Assembly (NCBI GenBank): GCA_028277645.1
Contig: JANQFV010000033.1
Location: forward strand, 1 to 59,426
Source of the DNA: Phycisphaerae bacterium
GTDB lineage: Bacteria; Planctomycetota; Phycisphaerae; UBA1845; Fen-1342
Length of the DNA: 59,426 bases
Direction: 5' to 3'
Below are positions 7,782 to 17,572 of this stretch, in pieces (within the stretch, counting starts at the first letter, position 1; every line of letters begins with the position of its first letter). Position numbers and translations under genes: made by a program. Below the pieces are notes generated by a model. That model had not been told where the DNA came from, made no database searches, and worked only from the letters and a program-made list of their open reading frames with translations.

Positions 7782-8990
7782 TCAGTGGGCGTCCCACTGG
7801 ACGGATTTCAGGTCAACGCCCTCGCGGGCCATTTCGTACAGGGGGCTCATTTCACGCAATCGGCGCACGGCCTTGACGACGCGTTCGACGGCGTAGTCGA
7901 CTTCCTCGGTGGTGGTGAAACGACCCACCGAGAAGCGAATGCTGCTGTGGGCCAGCTCGTCGCCGACGCCTAGGGCCTTGAGCACATAGCTCGGCTCGAG
8001 CGACGCGCTTGTGCAGGCCGAACCGCTCGACACGGCGATGTCGTCCATGCCCATCATCATGCTCTCACCCTCGACGTATGCGAAGGAGATGTTGGCGGTA
8101 TTGGGCGTGCGTTCGGTCGGGTGGCCGTTGACGGTCACCTCGTCGAGTTGCTCGGTAATGCCGGCCTGGAGTCGATCGCGCAGCGTGCGGAGCTGCTCCG
8201 CCTCGGTGCCCATGCGCTCGGCACAGATCTCCGCGGCGCGGCCGAGGCCGACGATGCCGGGGACGTTGAGCGTGCCGGAGCGAATGTTGCGCTCGTGGCC
8301 GCCCCCGTGCATGATCGACGCGAGTCGGACGCGGGGGCGCTTACGCCGAACGTACAACGCGCCGACGCCCTTCGGGCCGTAGATCTTGTGGCCGCTGCAC
8401 GTCAGCAGGTCGATGCCCGTCTCGTCCACGTTGATCGGCAGCTTTCCGAACGTCTGGCAGCAGTCGCTGTGGAAGAGAACGCCGCGTTCTTTGCAGAGTC
8501 GCCCGATCTCGCCCACGGGCTGGAGTGTGCCGATCTCGTTGTTGCCGTGCATGATCGAAACGAGAATCGTGTCGTCCTTGATCGCTTCGGCGACTTGGTC
8601 CGCCGTCACGCGGCCGTGCTTATCGACCGGCAGCACGGTCACGCGATAGCCCTGCTGTTCGAGCCATTTGCAGGGGTCGATCACGGCCTTGTGCTCGGTG
8701 GCCTGCGTGATGACGTGCTTGCCCTGGTCGGCGTACATCGCCGCGACGCCCTTGATGGCAATGTTGTTGCCCTCGGTGGCACCGCTGGTGAAGACGATGT
8801 CCTTCCGCTCGGCGCCGATGACCTGAGCGACCTGGGCCCGGGCCTGTTCCACCGCATCCTCAGCGGCGTGGCCGAATGAGTGGCTGCGCGAGGCAGCGTT
8901 GCCAAAGTGCTCGCGGAAGTACGGCAGCATGGCTTCGAGCACCTGCGGGTCGACGGGCGTGGTGGCGTTGTGATCGAGATAGACCTTCAT
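7782..8990 (-). CDS. iscS: IscS, cysteine desulfurase
   Basis: 402 residues, the usual length. PLP-enzyme signatures: YLDHNATTPVDP at the start, TSGATEGNNIAIKG, the PLP lysine in CSGHKIYGPKGVGALYVRR, and the catalytic Cys loop SSGSACTSASLEPS. It has the short active-site loop of group I (IscS/NifS) desulfurases. Known role: releases sulfur from cysteine and passes it to IscU as persulfide. Its ATG overlaps the iscR stop as TAATG (base 8990 shared), so the two are translationally coupled. Confidence 0.96.
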   Translation of the reverse strand: MKVYLDHNATTPVDPQVLEAMLPYFREHFGNAASRSHSFGHAAEDAVEQARAQVAQVIGAERKDIVFTSGATEGNNIAIKGVAAMYADQGKHVITQATEHKAVIDPCKWLEQQGYRVTVLPVDKHGRVTADQVAEAIKDDTILVSIMHGNNEIGTLQPVGEIGRLCKERGVLFHSDCCQTFGKLPINVDETGIDLLTCSGHKIYGPKGVGALYVRRKRPRVRLASIMHGGGHERNIRSGTLNVPGIVGLGRAAEICAERMGTEAEQLRTLRDRLQAGITEQLDEVTVNGHPTERTPNTANISFAYVEGESMMMGMDDIAVSSGSACTSASLEPSYVLKALGVGDELAHSSIRFSVGRFTTTEEVDYAVERVVKAVRRLREMSPLYEMAREGVDLKSVQWDAH

Positions 8991-9445
8991 TATTCGGCGA
9001 CAACCTCTTTGAGCTCGCGGGTCTTGTCGAATCCTTCGAAGGCGAGCTCGGCAATGGAGACGTTACAGAGAAACTCACGCAGTCGGTGGTGGATCTTGTG
9101 GACGGGTACCTGAATCGGGCAGTGCCCGGAGAGACTGCACTTGCGGTTGCTCTTGCTCAGGTTGTTGCAGCGCACGAGCTGCACCGGACCTTCCACCGCC
9201 TCGATGATATCCGTCAGGCTGATCTCGTCTGCGCCCCGCGTCAACATGTACCCACCGTGCGCACCGCGCTGCGATGCGACGATGCCGGCATGGTTGAGCT
9301 TCTTGAGGACGTTCATGAGCAGCGGAAGCGGAACGCCGTGCTGCTCGTGCACGTCGCGGGCGCTGGTGACGGCGTTGCGGCCGACGCGCGCCAGATGACA
9401 GACGGCGATGAGGGCGTACTCGGCTTTGCGGGTCATGGACAACAT
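8990..9445 (-). CDS. iscR: IscR-like Rrf2-family Fe-S-sensing repressor
   Basis: 151 residues. N-terminal winged helix (MTRKAEYALIAVCHLAR, ASQRGAHGGYMLTR) followed by a dimerisation helix. Three Cys that can hold a cluster occur as C-x9-C-x5-C in the segment starting RCNNLSKSNRKC; E. coli IscR has C-x5-C-x5-C, so the first spacing is longer here. Known role: [2Fe-2S]-dependent repressor of the isc operon. It is first in the operon with its own promoter (9477-9505). A GGAG at 9454-9457, 8 nt before the ATG, supports this start. Autoregulation is inferred from the family, and no clear operator consensus was recognised. Confidence 0.92.
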   Translation of the reverse strand: MLSMTRKAEYALIAVCHLARVGRNAVTSARDVHEQHGVPLPLLMNVLKKLNHAGIVASQRGAHGGYMLTRGADEISLTDIIEAVEGPVQLVRCNNLSKSNRKCSLSGHCPIQVPVHKIHHRLREFLCNVSIAELAFEGFDKTRELKEVVAE

Positions 9446-9476
9446 GCGTGGCGCTCCTACGCAAGGAATTCACCTG

Positions 9477-9505
9477 AATATAGCATCGGACCGGTGCGGT
9501 ATCAA
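9477..9505 (-). promoter_or_regulatory. sigma70-type promoter of the isc operon
   Basis: On the minus strand TTGATA (9505-9500) and TATATT (9482-9477) are separated by exactly 17 nt, close to the consensus. The expected transcription start lies near 9470, about 25 nt before the iscR ATG, with the GGAG ribosome binding site in between. The rest of the interval up to 9786 shows no further recognisable element. Confidence 0.7.
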
Positions 9506-9786
9506 CGGTTGGTCGATGTGTAGTCCGATAATGTCTGGTCGAATTTGGGCGAGCTTGCATTTTAAGTCTGCGAAAAGAACACCTGTGGGTCCGAGATAAT
9601 TCGTACCACGCGGCGCCGCGCTCGCGCTGCGCGAGAATGCGTGCGGTCGTCCGTACCTGAGAGAGCCGACGGTCGGCGGGCTGCGAATCCCTCGCCGTTT
9701 TCTGAAGGACATGTCGTACACGCTTTGCGCACGCGTCGTTCGCGCGAACCTGTTGCTGCCTGCGCGGCGCGACTACACTTGGATGT

Positions 9787-11484
9787 ATGACGCGCGAGCC
9801 ATTCGTACAGGCAGCTCGATTCCCGTTCGGCGTATTGACGCGCTTTCGGGGTGTGCAATTACGTAATGCGTTGGATCAGCATCTGCGCGAAGCGCCGCTG
9901 CGGGCGTTCGCCGTGCTGGTGCTGCTGGTGATCATCTGGGCAGCGCTTTACCTGTTACTGTCCGAGGTGTTGCGCCAGATCGGGCGCTGGGAACTGGTAG
10001 CGCTGGTCGCCAAGAAGTATATCTTCATTCACTTCTTCCTGGTGCTGGCGATCATGCTGGCATTCTCCAATGCGGTGCTGGCGTTTGGCAGTCTGTTTGG
10101 GCGCGAAGAAGCGCCGCACCTGCTCGCGATGCCGGTGTCACCCCGTCAGGTAGTGTGTCTGAAATGGCTCGAGGGCATGTTGCTGTCGAGCTGGTCGTTC
10201 TTGCTGCTTGGCGTGCCGCTGATGCTGGCCGTGGCACGGAACACCGAAGTCGCCTGGTATTACTATCCGTTGTTCGCAGGGCACTTCCTGGGATTCGTCG
10301 TTATTCCGGCCACGCTCGGTGTCGTGGCGGCGTGGGCAGTGGCGTTGTGGTTTCCGCGCCGCCCGGCGACGGTGATGACGTTCGCCGGTGGGGCCTTGGC
10401 TGTGATCGCGATCGGCTGGCTCTGGCGGATTTCACGTCATCGCCCGATGTCGTCCGATTGGCTGGATGCGTTGTACGGCCAGCTCAATCTCGCGCGCTTA
10501 CCGTTCCTGCCGAGTACCTGGACGGCCCGCGGCATCCTGGCGGCGATGGAGGAACGGGTCGAGTACAGCCTGTTCTATCTGGCCGTCGTGCTCGCCAACG
10601 GCGCGTTCATCGCGTGGTTGGCGATCAACTTGGTCGGGAACTCCTGGGCGCTGGCCTACAGCCGGGCGCGGCAGGGACGTGGTCGCACGCTGATTCGCAA
10701 CGGCTATTTCACCGAGACGTTGTGTGGCATGTTCTTCTTTTACCTGCCCGAGCGCATCCAGCAGATCATGCTCAAGGATCTGCGCAGCTTCGCCCGCGAT
10801 CCGGGCCAGTGGATGCAGATGGTCATCATGCTCGGTCTGCTGGTCTTGTATGCGATCAATCTGAAGCGGCTGCCCGTGGATCTGGGGCATCCGGGCACGG
10901 GCGTATTGCTGGCGTTTCTGAATCTGACCGTGGTCAGCCTGATTCTCGCCACGTTCACTAGCCGGTTTGTGTTTCCGCTGCTATCGCTGGAAACGCAGCA
11001 ACTGTGGTTGCTCGGGCTGCTGCCCGTTCGCCGGCGGACGCTGCTGCTGGTTAAGTTTGCGTTCTCATTGACCATCACGGCGTTTGCGGGGCTGCTGGTG
11101 GTGGGCCTGTCGGTACGCGCGCTGGCGCTGCCGGCGGGATGGGTGTGGCTGCAGATGGCGGTATGCCTGGGCATCTGCATTGGTTTGTCTGGTCTGGCAG
11201 TGGGCACCGGCGCGCGGTTCCCGATGGTCGGGCAACGCAATCCGGCGCGCATCGCGTCGGGCTTTGGCGGGACGTTCAACCTGATTGCGAGCATGTTGTT
11301 TGTCGCGGCGGAAATGGCGGGGCTGGTATATGCCGGCCTCGTGAAGATGGGGGGCGAGCCGGTCACGATGGCCGATCTGGAAGTCGCGTACTGGATGGTT
11401 CCGGTGCTGCTGCTGTTCGGAATTGCGGTCGCGACTCTGAGTCTCTGGGTCGGCGCGCGGCACTTCGACGAGCTCGATTACTAG
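9787..11484 (+). CDS. ABC-2-like exporter permease, putative
   Basis: 565 residues with about 12 predicted membrane helices in two halves, separated by a cytoplasmic segment near residues 315-350 (LPERIQQIMLKDLRSFARDP). The KDLRSFxRDPxQW phrase and the HLLAMPVSPRQVVCLKW segment recall the 'putative ABC exporter' permeases found with ABC ATPases (family recall, moderate certainty). No ATP-binding motif is present in the protein and no ABC ATPase is next to it, so the motor subunit would be encoded elsewhere. It is divergent from iscR with about 340 nt between starts. Substrate unknown. Confidence 0.65.
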   Translation: MTREPFVQAARFPFGVLTRFRGVQLRNALDQHLREAPLRAFAVLVLLVIIWAALYLLLSEVLRQIGRWELVALVAKKYIFIHFFLVLAIMLAFSNAVLAFGSLFGREEAPHLLAMPVSPRQVVCLKWLEGMLLSSWSFLLLGVPLMLAVARNTEVAWYYYPLFAGHFLGFVVIPATLGVVAAWAVALWFPRRPATVMTFAGGALAVIAIGWLWRISRHRPMSSDWLDALYGQLNLARLPFLPSTWTARGILAAMEERVEYSLFYLAVVLANGAFIAWLAINLVGNSWALAYSRARQGRGRTLIRNGYFTETLCGMFFFYLPERIQQIMLKDLRSFARDPGQWMQMVIMLGLLVLYAINLKRLPVDLGHPGTGVLLAFLNLTVVSLILATFTSRFVFPLLSLETQQLWLLGLLPVRRRTLLLVKFAFSLTITAFAGLLVVGLSVRALALPAGWVWLQMAVCLGICIGLSGLAVGTGARFPMVGQRNPARIASGFGGTFNLIASMLFVAAEMAGLVYAGLVKMGGEPVTMADLEVAYWMVPVLLLFGIAVATLSLWVGARHFDELDY

Positions 11485-11708
11485 CGTGACAATAGAGCCT
11501 CGGGGTTATGGGGCTTTGCGGGGACTGGGACATGGCGTCCACGTTTTGGTGTCCAGGTAATCGGCGGGCGACCGTTACCAGGCGAACTTGCGATCACCAC
11601 CCGGACATGACTACGCTAGGATGCTGGGCGGAGGTGCGGGCCGCGGGAGCACGCGTGTACACGGTCCGACGGCAGCGAACGCGTTGTTCCGCCTACGGAG
11701 TTCGGCGG

Positions 11709-14243
11709 ATGACAGTACCGAGATTCGTCGCGGCACACGTCGTGGCTATTCTGATTGCTCTGAGCTGCGGCTCGGACGGCGCCGTTGCGCAATGCGTGAC
11801 GCCGCTTGCGCCGGCCGACGCTGCGGGCATGGCTAACTTCGGCGCGAGCGTGGCGGGCAACGGAACACGCGTCGTGGTCGGGGCGCCGCAGGCCGATGTC
11901 ACCGGTACCGACTCCGGTGCCGCGTACGTCTATGAGCTCGACGGGGGTACGTGGGTCGAAATCACGCGTCTCATCGCAGCCGATGGAGCGGCCTGGGATT
12001 GGTTCGGCGGGGCAGTTGCGATTTCCGGTGATGTGATTGCGGTGAGCGCAGCGCGCGATGACGATGCGGGTGCAGAATCGGGCGCGGTGTATGTCTATCG
12101 GTTTGACGGTGCCGACTGGGTTGCGGAACAGAAACTCGTCGCGAACGACGGTGCCGCCGGCGACTATTTTGGCAGTTCGATCGCAATCGAAGGCGATCGA
12201 CTCATTGTGGGCGCACCGCGCGACAGCGTCGACGGCGTACGCTCCGGATCGGTCTACATTTACGAATACGACGGGGCGGTGTGGCAATCGGCCGCACATA
12301 TTGTGGCTGACGATGCCGCGTCCGGCGACAACTTTGGTGCGTCCGTCGCGATCGTCGATGACCTCGCGCTGGTCGGTGCGCCGTTTCACAATGCCGCGGA
12401 ACCCGCGTCAGGGGCGGCGTATGTGTTGCGGCGCGAATCGGACGTATGGACGCAGCAACTGAAGATCACACCGGCGGACGCGGAGAGCGGTGATGTGTTC
12501 GGCAGTGCCGTCGCGTTCGATGGCGCCACGGCACTTTTCGGCGCTTGGGGCGACGACGAACAGGGCACAGATGCGGGGGCGGCGTATGTTTACAGTGTTG
12601 CGTGGCCGGACGTGGATGAATTAACGAAGCTCTACGCGCCCGCGCCCACGGCGCTGGATCAATTGGGCACCTCCGTCGCTGTGCGCGGCAATCGCATACT
12701 GCTCGGTGCTCCGCGCTCCGACGCACACGCTGCGGACGGCGGGGATGTATACCTGTTTCAATATGATGGTGCGGCGTGGGATGCGGGCGTGGCGCTGGGG
12801 GCCGTTGTTGCCGAGGCAGGGAGCGGGCTCGGAGAGAATGTTGCGTTGCTGGACGCGCACCTCATCGCAGGCGCACCACAGGCAGGCGCGACCGGCGAAC
12901 TGCACGCGTTCGGCGGCCTGGACGACTGTGGCGGCGAGGGCACGCTCGACCTGGTGGCGATCCTGCTGGATGGCGCCGCGGACTGTAACGGCAACTGCGT
13001 TCCGGACACGTGCGATCTGGATTCCGGTGCCAGCACGGATGGCAATGAGAACGGCATCCCTGACGAGTGTGAGAACGACTGCAACGGCAACGGCGTACCT
13101 GATGATCTGGACATCAGCGACGGCACGAGCGTGGACGTCAACTCAAACGGTATCCCCGACGAATGCGAGACCGACTGCAACGACAACGGCGTACCCGACG
13201 ACGTTGATATCGCAGACGGAACGAGTGTGGACTGCCAGCCCAACGGCATTCCGGACGAGTGCGATGTGCGCGACGGATTCAGCGCGGACGAAGATGAAGA
13301 CGGCACGCCGGACGAGTGTCAGGCCGACTGCAATGGAAACGGCGTGATCGATACGCTCGACATCGCTGACGGCACGAGCGTGGATTGCAATGGGAACTTC
13401 GTGCCCGACGCTTGCGAGATTGACGCGAACAGCCCCGCGCCCGGCGGCCCGTTTTACTGTCAGGACGATTGCGATCCGGACTGCAACGGGAATGGCGTGC
13501 CGGATGTATGCGACATCGCTGATGGCAGCGAAGCTGACTGCGACGGCGACGGTCAGCCGGATTCGTGTCAGCCTGACGCAGATAACGACGGCGTGATCGA
13601 CGCGTGCGACGCGTGTCCGGACGATCCGCTCAAGGACGATCCGCTCGTGTGCGGTTGCGGCAGTCCCGAGACGGACGACGACAGCGACGGCGTACCGAAC
13701 TGCATCGATGAGTGCGCGGATACCCCAAGTGGCATACAGGTCGACGCGATCGGATGTCCGGCGAATGACTGCAATGGCAACCGCGTTGACGATGGAATGG
13801 ACGTCGCAGCGGGGACGAGTGCTGACTGCGACGGCAACGGCCAGCCGGACGAGTGCCAGCGCGACCGCGACAACGATGGCGTGATTGATCGCTGCGACAA
13901 CTGTCGCGACATCGCGAACGCGAATCAACTCGATTCCGACGGCAACGGCGTGGGCGACATGTGCGATCCGGGTGCTCAGGGGCCGAAACCGCCGATTGAT
14001 GATTCGCTTTCCGAGGACGATCCGGGCGAAAGCCCCAATGATGGCACGGGCGACTCGCCCACCGACACGCAGGACGAGGCTTCTCAAACGGAAGCCGATC
14101 GCCCATCGGATGTTGCGCCACCGAGAGAGTTTGTACCGACCGCCTGTGGCGGAGTCGTTTGTGGTGCCGGAGTATTGGGGTGGATGCCGGTGACGATCGC
14201 CGGTCTGTGCGGCCTGCGTCGGCACGTGTCGCGGCGTCGCTGA
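11709..14243 (+). CDS. secreted FG-GAP propeller protein with TSP3-like calcium repeats and a C-terminal sorting-like tail
   Basis: 844 residues from the ATG at 11709, chosen because GGAG lies 8 nt upstream and a signal peptide follows (MTVPRFVAAHVVAILIALS...AVAQC). The frame is open to 11508 but that part has no protein-like character. Residues about 30-390 contain some seven FG-GAP-type blades of the pattern FGxSVAxxGxxxxVGAP...SGAAYVY, as in integrin-like beta-propellers. From about 420 the chain is built from DCNGNGVPDxxDI...DCxxNGIPDEC units, which resemble thrombospondin type 3/EF-hand loops and should bind calcium. The end (CGGVVCGAGVLGWMPVTIAG, then LCGLRRHVSRRR) has Gly/Cys, a short hydrophobic stretch and a basic terminus, like C-terminal surface-sorting signals. 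Function unknown; probably a cell-surface or exported protein. Confidence 0.8.
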   Translation: MTVPRFVAAHVVAILIALSCGSDGAVAQCVTPLAPADAAGMANFGASVAGNGTRVVVGAPQADVTGTDSGAAYVYELDGGTWVEITRLIAADGAAWDWFGGAVAISGDVIAVSAARDDDAGAESGAVYVYRFDGADWVAEQKLVANDGAAGDYFGSSIAIEGDRLIVGAPRDSVDGVRSGSVYIYEYDGAVWQSAAHIVADDAASGDNFGASVAIVDDLALVGAPFHNAAEPASGAAYVLRRESDVWTQQLKITPADAESGDVFGSAVAFDGATALFGAWGDDEQGTDAGAAYVYSVAWPDVDELTKLYAPAPTALDQLGTSVAVRGNRILLGAPRSDAHAADGGDVYLFQYDGAAWDAGVALGAVVAEAGSGLGENVALLDAHLIAGAPQAGATGELHAFGGLDDCGGEGTLDLVAILLDGAADCNGNCVPDTCDLDSGASTDGNENGIPDECENDCNGNGVPDDLDISDGTSVDVNSNGIPDECETDCNDNGVPDDVDIADGTSVDCQPNGIPDECDVRDGFSADEDEDGTPDECQADCNGNGVIDTLDIADGTSVDCNGNFVPDACEIDANSPAPGGPFYCQDDCDPDCNGNGVPDVCDIADGSEADCDGDGQPDSCQPDADNDGVIDACDACPDDPLKDDPLVCGCGSPETDDDSDGVPNCIDECADTPSGIQVDAIGCPANDCNGNRVDDGMDVAAGTSADCDGNGQPDECQRDRDNDGVIDRCDNCRDIANANQLDSDGNGVGDMCDPGAQGPKPPIDDSLSEDDPGESPNDGTGDSPTDTQDEASQTEADRPSDVAPPREFVPTACGGVVCGAGVLGWMPVTIAGLCGLRRHVSRRR

Positions 14244-14284
14244 AACTTGTTTCATGCAGCGGTTGCGATCGATTTCACTAGTGT

Positions 14285-16693
14285 GTGGCTGGTTCGCGCG
14301 TTATTCTGCCTCTTATCGTGTCGGTGGAGACTTCGGTGCGCACCGAGGACAAGGGTCATAACAGGCAGGGTCGGTCTGCTTCGCCGGGGATTCCGAGCGA
14401 GGAGACCGGTCGCGTAGTGTCCACTGATCCGACGTGGCTCGACAGTAATCCCGTTCCGGACGACGGTACGACGGCGACGGACGCGCAGCTCCTTCCGCCA
14501 GCGGGCACAATCCCCGGTTACCGCGTGGTACGACAGATCCATCGGGGTGGGCAGGGTGTGGTTTACCAGGCTGTTGATGAGGGCTCCGGGCGTGACGTCG
14601 CGATCAAGGTCATGCGCGAAGGGCCGTTCGCGGGACCGGCGGACAAGGCGCGTTTCGAGCGTGAAATCAGGATTCTCGAGCAGCTCAAGCACCGGAACAT
14701 CGTCACGGTGCGAGCCGTTGGTAACGTAACGAATTGCCACTTTCTGGTGATGGACTACGTTCGTGGGATACCGCTGGACGAGTATGTCCAGAGCGCAGCG
14801 CCGAGTGTCCGCGAATTGCTATCGATCTTCGGGCGCATTTGCGACGCCGTGCACGCTGCACACGAGAAGGGCGTCATCCATCGCGACCTGAAGCCGGGGA
14901 ACATTCTTGTTGACGACGACGGCGAGCCCTATGTGCTCGACTTCGGCCTGGCGAAACTGGACGAGCTGAGCGCGGGCGAGTTCATCACGTCGACCGGGCA
15001 TCGCATGGGCACGCTGCCCTGGATGTCACCAGAACAGGCCGAAGCCCGGCCGGACGGTGTCGACGCGCGCTCCGATGTGTACTCGCTGGGCGTCGTGCTG
15101 TACAAAATACTGACGGGGCAGTTCCCATACGAGATCACGGGGCGCATACCCGAAGACGTGGAACGGATTGTGCGGGCCGAGCCGACGCGCCCGCGGGCGT
15201 ACGTCAGAGCGCTCAGTACCAAGGTCGAGACCATCATCCTGAAGTGTCTCGCCAAGAACCGCGCCCGGCGATACCAGTCGGCGGACGAGCTGGCGCGCGA
15301 CCTGCGGCGTTACCTATCCGGCAAGCCGATCGCGGCCCGCCGGGAGAGCGTGCTCTACGTGCTGCAAAAGCAGACTTCGTCGGCAGTGGAACAGCACCCG
15401 TGGACAACGCGCGTGGGTCTGGTGCTGCTGGCGGCCTGGGTGGCGATCTCAATCGGCGTGCCGCTGGTGTATGAATGGACGCCGGCACACCGCACGTTTA
15501 CGCGACTGGCTTACGGATACTGGCCGCACGCGGTGGCCGACACTGCGTTGTCGGCGGTACGTGTCATTGAATTGACAGAAGACAGCGATTTGCACGTGAT
15601 CGCCGAGCACGCTGGAGTGGATGCGGAGCGCCTGCGCACGGATCCGCGTTTCTTTCGCAAGGTCCACGGGCTGCTGATGGAACGGCTCGCCGCTGCCGGT
15701 GTTGGTGTGGTCGCATGGCACATCCACTTCATCAAGAAGAGTGCGTATGACGACGATTTCCTGGCCGGACTGCGCGCCGTTCGGGCCGCCGGCGGTGCCG
15801 TTGTGCTGTCGGCGAGAAATTGGACCATCGACGAGAACGGCCTGCCTCCGATCAATCCCCAATTTCTGGAGGAAGCGCGCTGGGGCTGCTCCGTCTTTGC
15901 CTACAACAGTGATGGGCCTTGGCGCTGCGCGCTTGCCGTGAAACGCGGACAAGCGAATCCCATGCCCTCATTGGCCGTCTCGGCCGTGGCGGCATTGCAC
16001 CGTCCGGCGGAGGAATTCGACCTGCACCTGGATGAGGTTCAGGAATCGCTGACGTTGCGGTACTGGCGAGCGTCGCAGGAGGCGCCCAGCAGACGCGTCT
16101 ATGTTGAGCCGTTCGATCGAGTCCAACTCAGCAACGTGCATCCTGAGGATCGAAGCATTCCGGCCGTAGGGTTAGAGTCGAACGATCAGATTGCGTACTA
16201 CTTTCTGGAATCGGTTCTAGGCGACGACGTGCTGAGTGCGTCCACATTGGACTATTGTGACGTCCTCACAGCCAACGCAGACCAGATGCGCGAGATGTTC
16301 GCCGGGCGAATTGCGCTAATTGCCGACCGGCGCGGGGGTGCGAATTTCCCCACACCGGATGGACGAATGGTGTGGGGTACGTACGCGCACGCACAGGCTA
16401 TGGATATGCTCCTCGGCGACGTAATAGTCCGTGACCCGCAGAAATCACTCGCCTGGGGACTGACTGCAATGGTTGCGCTGGGCGGTGGTTTCCTGGGCTG
16501 GGTGTTGCACGGACGATTGGTATGGCGCGCCGTGGTGCTAATGGTGAGTTCTGCTGTGATGTTGGGGCTTGGATTCATCGCCGTGTGGTATGCGCGTATC
16601 TTGTACAATCCACTTCTCGCGGTGATTGCGCTGCTGCTGAGCAGCGAATTCGCCGCTCGCACTCGTAGCATTTCGCGTTCTGGCAATCTCTAA
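14285..16693 (+). CDS. transmembrane Ser/Thr protein kinase with extracytoplasmic CHASE2-like sensor
   Basis: 802 residues from a GTG start. A disordered N-terminus leads to a kinase domain at about 77-345: K108 in VAIKVM, the catalytic loop HRDLKPGN (D201), DFGLAK (219-224) and the APE-equivalent MSPEQA. The glycine loop reads IHRGGQGVVY, with His where the first Gly normally stands. A membrane helix (about 376-395) is followed by a roughly 300-residue external domain with CHASE2 features (LLMERLAAAGVGVVAWHIHF, FAGRIALIADR). Three C-terminal helices (about 725-790) end in a short basic tail. Known family behaviour: CHASE2 kinases sense an external signal and phosphorylate Ser/Thr inside the cell. 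The next gene, 21 nt downstream, encodes a small exported protein that may be a partner (inference). Confidence 0.88.
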   Translation: MAGSRVILPLIVSVETSVRTEDKGHNRQGRSASPGIPSEETGRVVSTDPTWLDSNPVPDDGTTATDAQLLPPAGTIPGYRVVRQIHRGGQGVVYQAVDEGSGRDVAIKVMREGPFAGPADKARFEREIRILEQLKHRNIVTVRAVGNVTNCHFLVMDYVRGIPLDEYVQSAAPSVRELLSIFGRICDAVHAAHEKGVIHRDLKPGNILVDDDGEPYVLDFGLAKLDELSAGEFITSTGHRMGTLPWMSPEQAEARPDGVDARSDVYSLGVVLYKILTGQFPYEITGRIPEDVERIVRAEPTRPRAYVRALSTKVETIILKCLAKNRARRYQSADELARDLRRYLSGKPIAARRESVLYVLQKQTSSAVEQHPWTTRVGLVLLAAWVAISIGVPLVYEWTPAHRTFTRLAYGYWPHAVADTALSAVRVIELTEDSDLHVIAEHAGVDAERLRTDPRFFRKVHGLLMERLAAAGVGVVAWHIHFIKKSAYDDDFLAGLRAVRAAGGAVVLSARNWTIDENGLPPINPQFLEEARWGCSVFAYNSDGPWRCALAVKRGQANPMPSLAVSAVAALHRPAEEFDLHLDEVQESLTLRYWRASQEAPSRRVYVEPFDRVQLSNVHPEDRSIPAVGLESNDQIAYYFLESVLGDDVLSASTLDYCDVLTANADQMREMFAGRIALIADRRGGANFPTPDGRMVWGTYAHAQAMDMLLGDVIVRDPQKSLAWGLTAMVALGGGFLGWVLHGRLVWRAVVLMVSSAVMLGLGFIAVWYARILYNPLLAVIALLLSSEFAARTRSISRSGNL

Positions 16694-16714
16694 TCGCCAA
16701 TTGGGAGAAATCTG

Positions 16715-17434
16715 ATGATTGGGAATTGGCTCATCGTGTTCGGTTGTGCGTGTGTACTTGTTTGCCCTGCGACGGCATTAGCTTGGGGTGTCGAGCGAGA
16801 ATCGACGGATACGGCGGAGGCGTTCATCACCGGCTTCATCCTGCGTGATGCCCTGAACGATCACGACGTGCGCATCCGGCTCACCAGTGTGCAGTCAGAC
16901 GGCGTGCCGATTGATCCGAACGTGCCCTTCGCGTTTAACCATGGTATCAGCCTGCACGTTCGCCAGGAGACGAACGAAGGATTGGCGGACTTCGAAGCGC
17001 TGTTGTATCCGGACGATGGCGAAGACGCTCTGGTTGAAGGCGAAGTACGCTCCAGTCTGGCGAGAATCTTCCTCAAGGCGGGCTGGGCGATACTCGGCGG
17101 AGATCTGCCAGTCGTGGATAGCGATTGGGGAGAGGCCGGTGCTGAGGGCACGGACATGGCCGTCCGGATTATTGACGACGAAGACCCCGCGAAGCGCAAG
17201 ATCGTCGTCTACAACCTCGAAACCTCCGGGTCGAAGACCGTGACGGTCGATCTCGACAGCCAGGTAAACGACATCACTCTTGATCCGAACGAGTATGTCG
17301 AGGCCGTGCAGCAGCCGCAGACCCAGCCGCAGCCGCAGACCATTCCGACGGGCGATACGTTCGTCGCGATGGCGCGGCAGAAGGCCAAGGACGCTCGCAT
17401 CGGACGGGCCACGACGCTGACTGGCGGCGACTGA
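16715..17434 (+). CDS. small exported protein of unknown function, linked to the CHASE2 kinase
   Basis: 239 residues with a clear signal peptide (MIGNWLIVFGCACVLVCPATALA). The remainder is acidic, with one possible beta-sandwich region (about 55-190) and a Gln/Pro-rich stretch QQPQTQPQPQ near 200. I do not recognise the family. It begins 21 nt after the kinase stop, with GGGAGAA before the ATG, so it is probably co-transcribed and could act as an extracytoplasmic ligand or accessory subunit of the kinase (inference). Confidence 0.7.
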   Translation: MIGNWLIVFGCACVLVCPATALAWGVERESTDTAEAFITGFILRDALNDHDVRIRLTSVQSDGVPIDPNVPFAFNHGISLHVRQETNEGLADFEALLYPDDGEDALVEGEVRSSLARIFLKAGWAILGGDLPVVDSDWGEAGAEGTDMAVRIIDDEDPAKRKIVVYNLETSGSKTVTVDLDSQVNDITLDPNEYVEAVQQPQTQPQPQTIPTGDTFVAMARQKAKDARIGRATTLTGGD

Positions 17435-17572
17435 TCCGGCTCGCTAAGCGATAGTTCCGCAGCTCCGCTGGATCATCCGTGACCTCGGCTGCAATTCGCG
17501 CGCTGAGCACCTATGCTCTACACAGCAGGTGCTCGGCGTGCCTGCCGGAATTGCCGGTCACGGAGATCAGGA

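Noticed and set aside
13143..14255. A 370-residue minus-strand frame, Val/Ala-rich
   Set aside because: Caused by the repetitive TSP3-like coding on the other strand.
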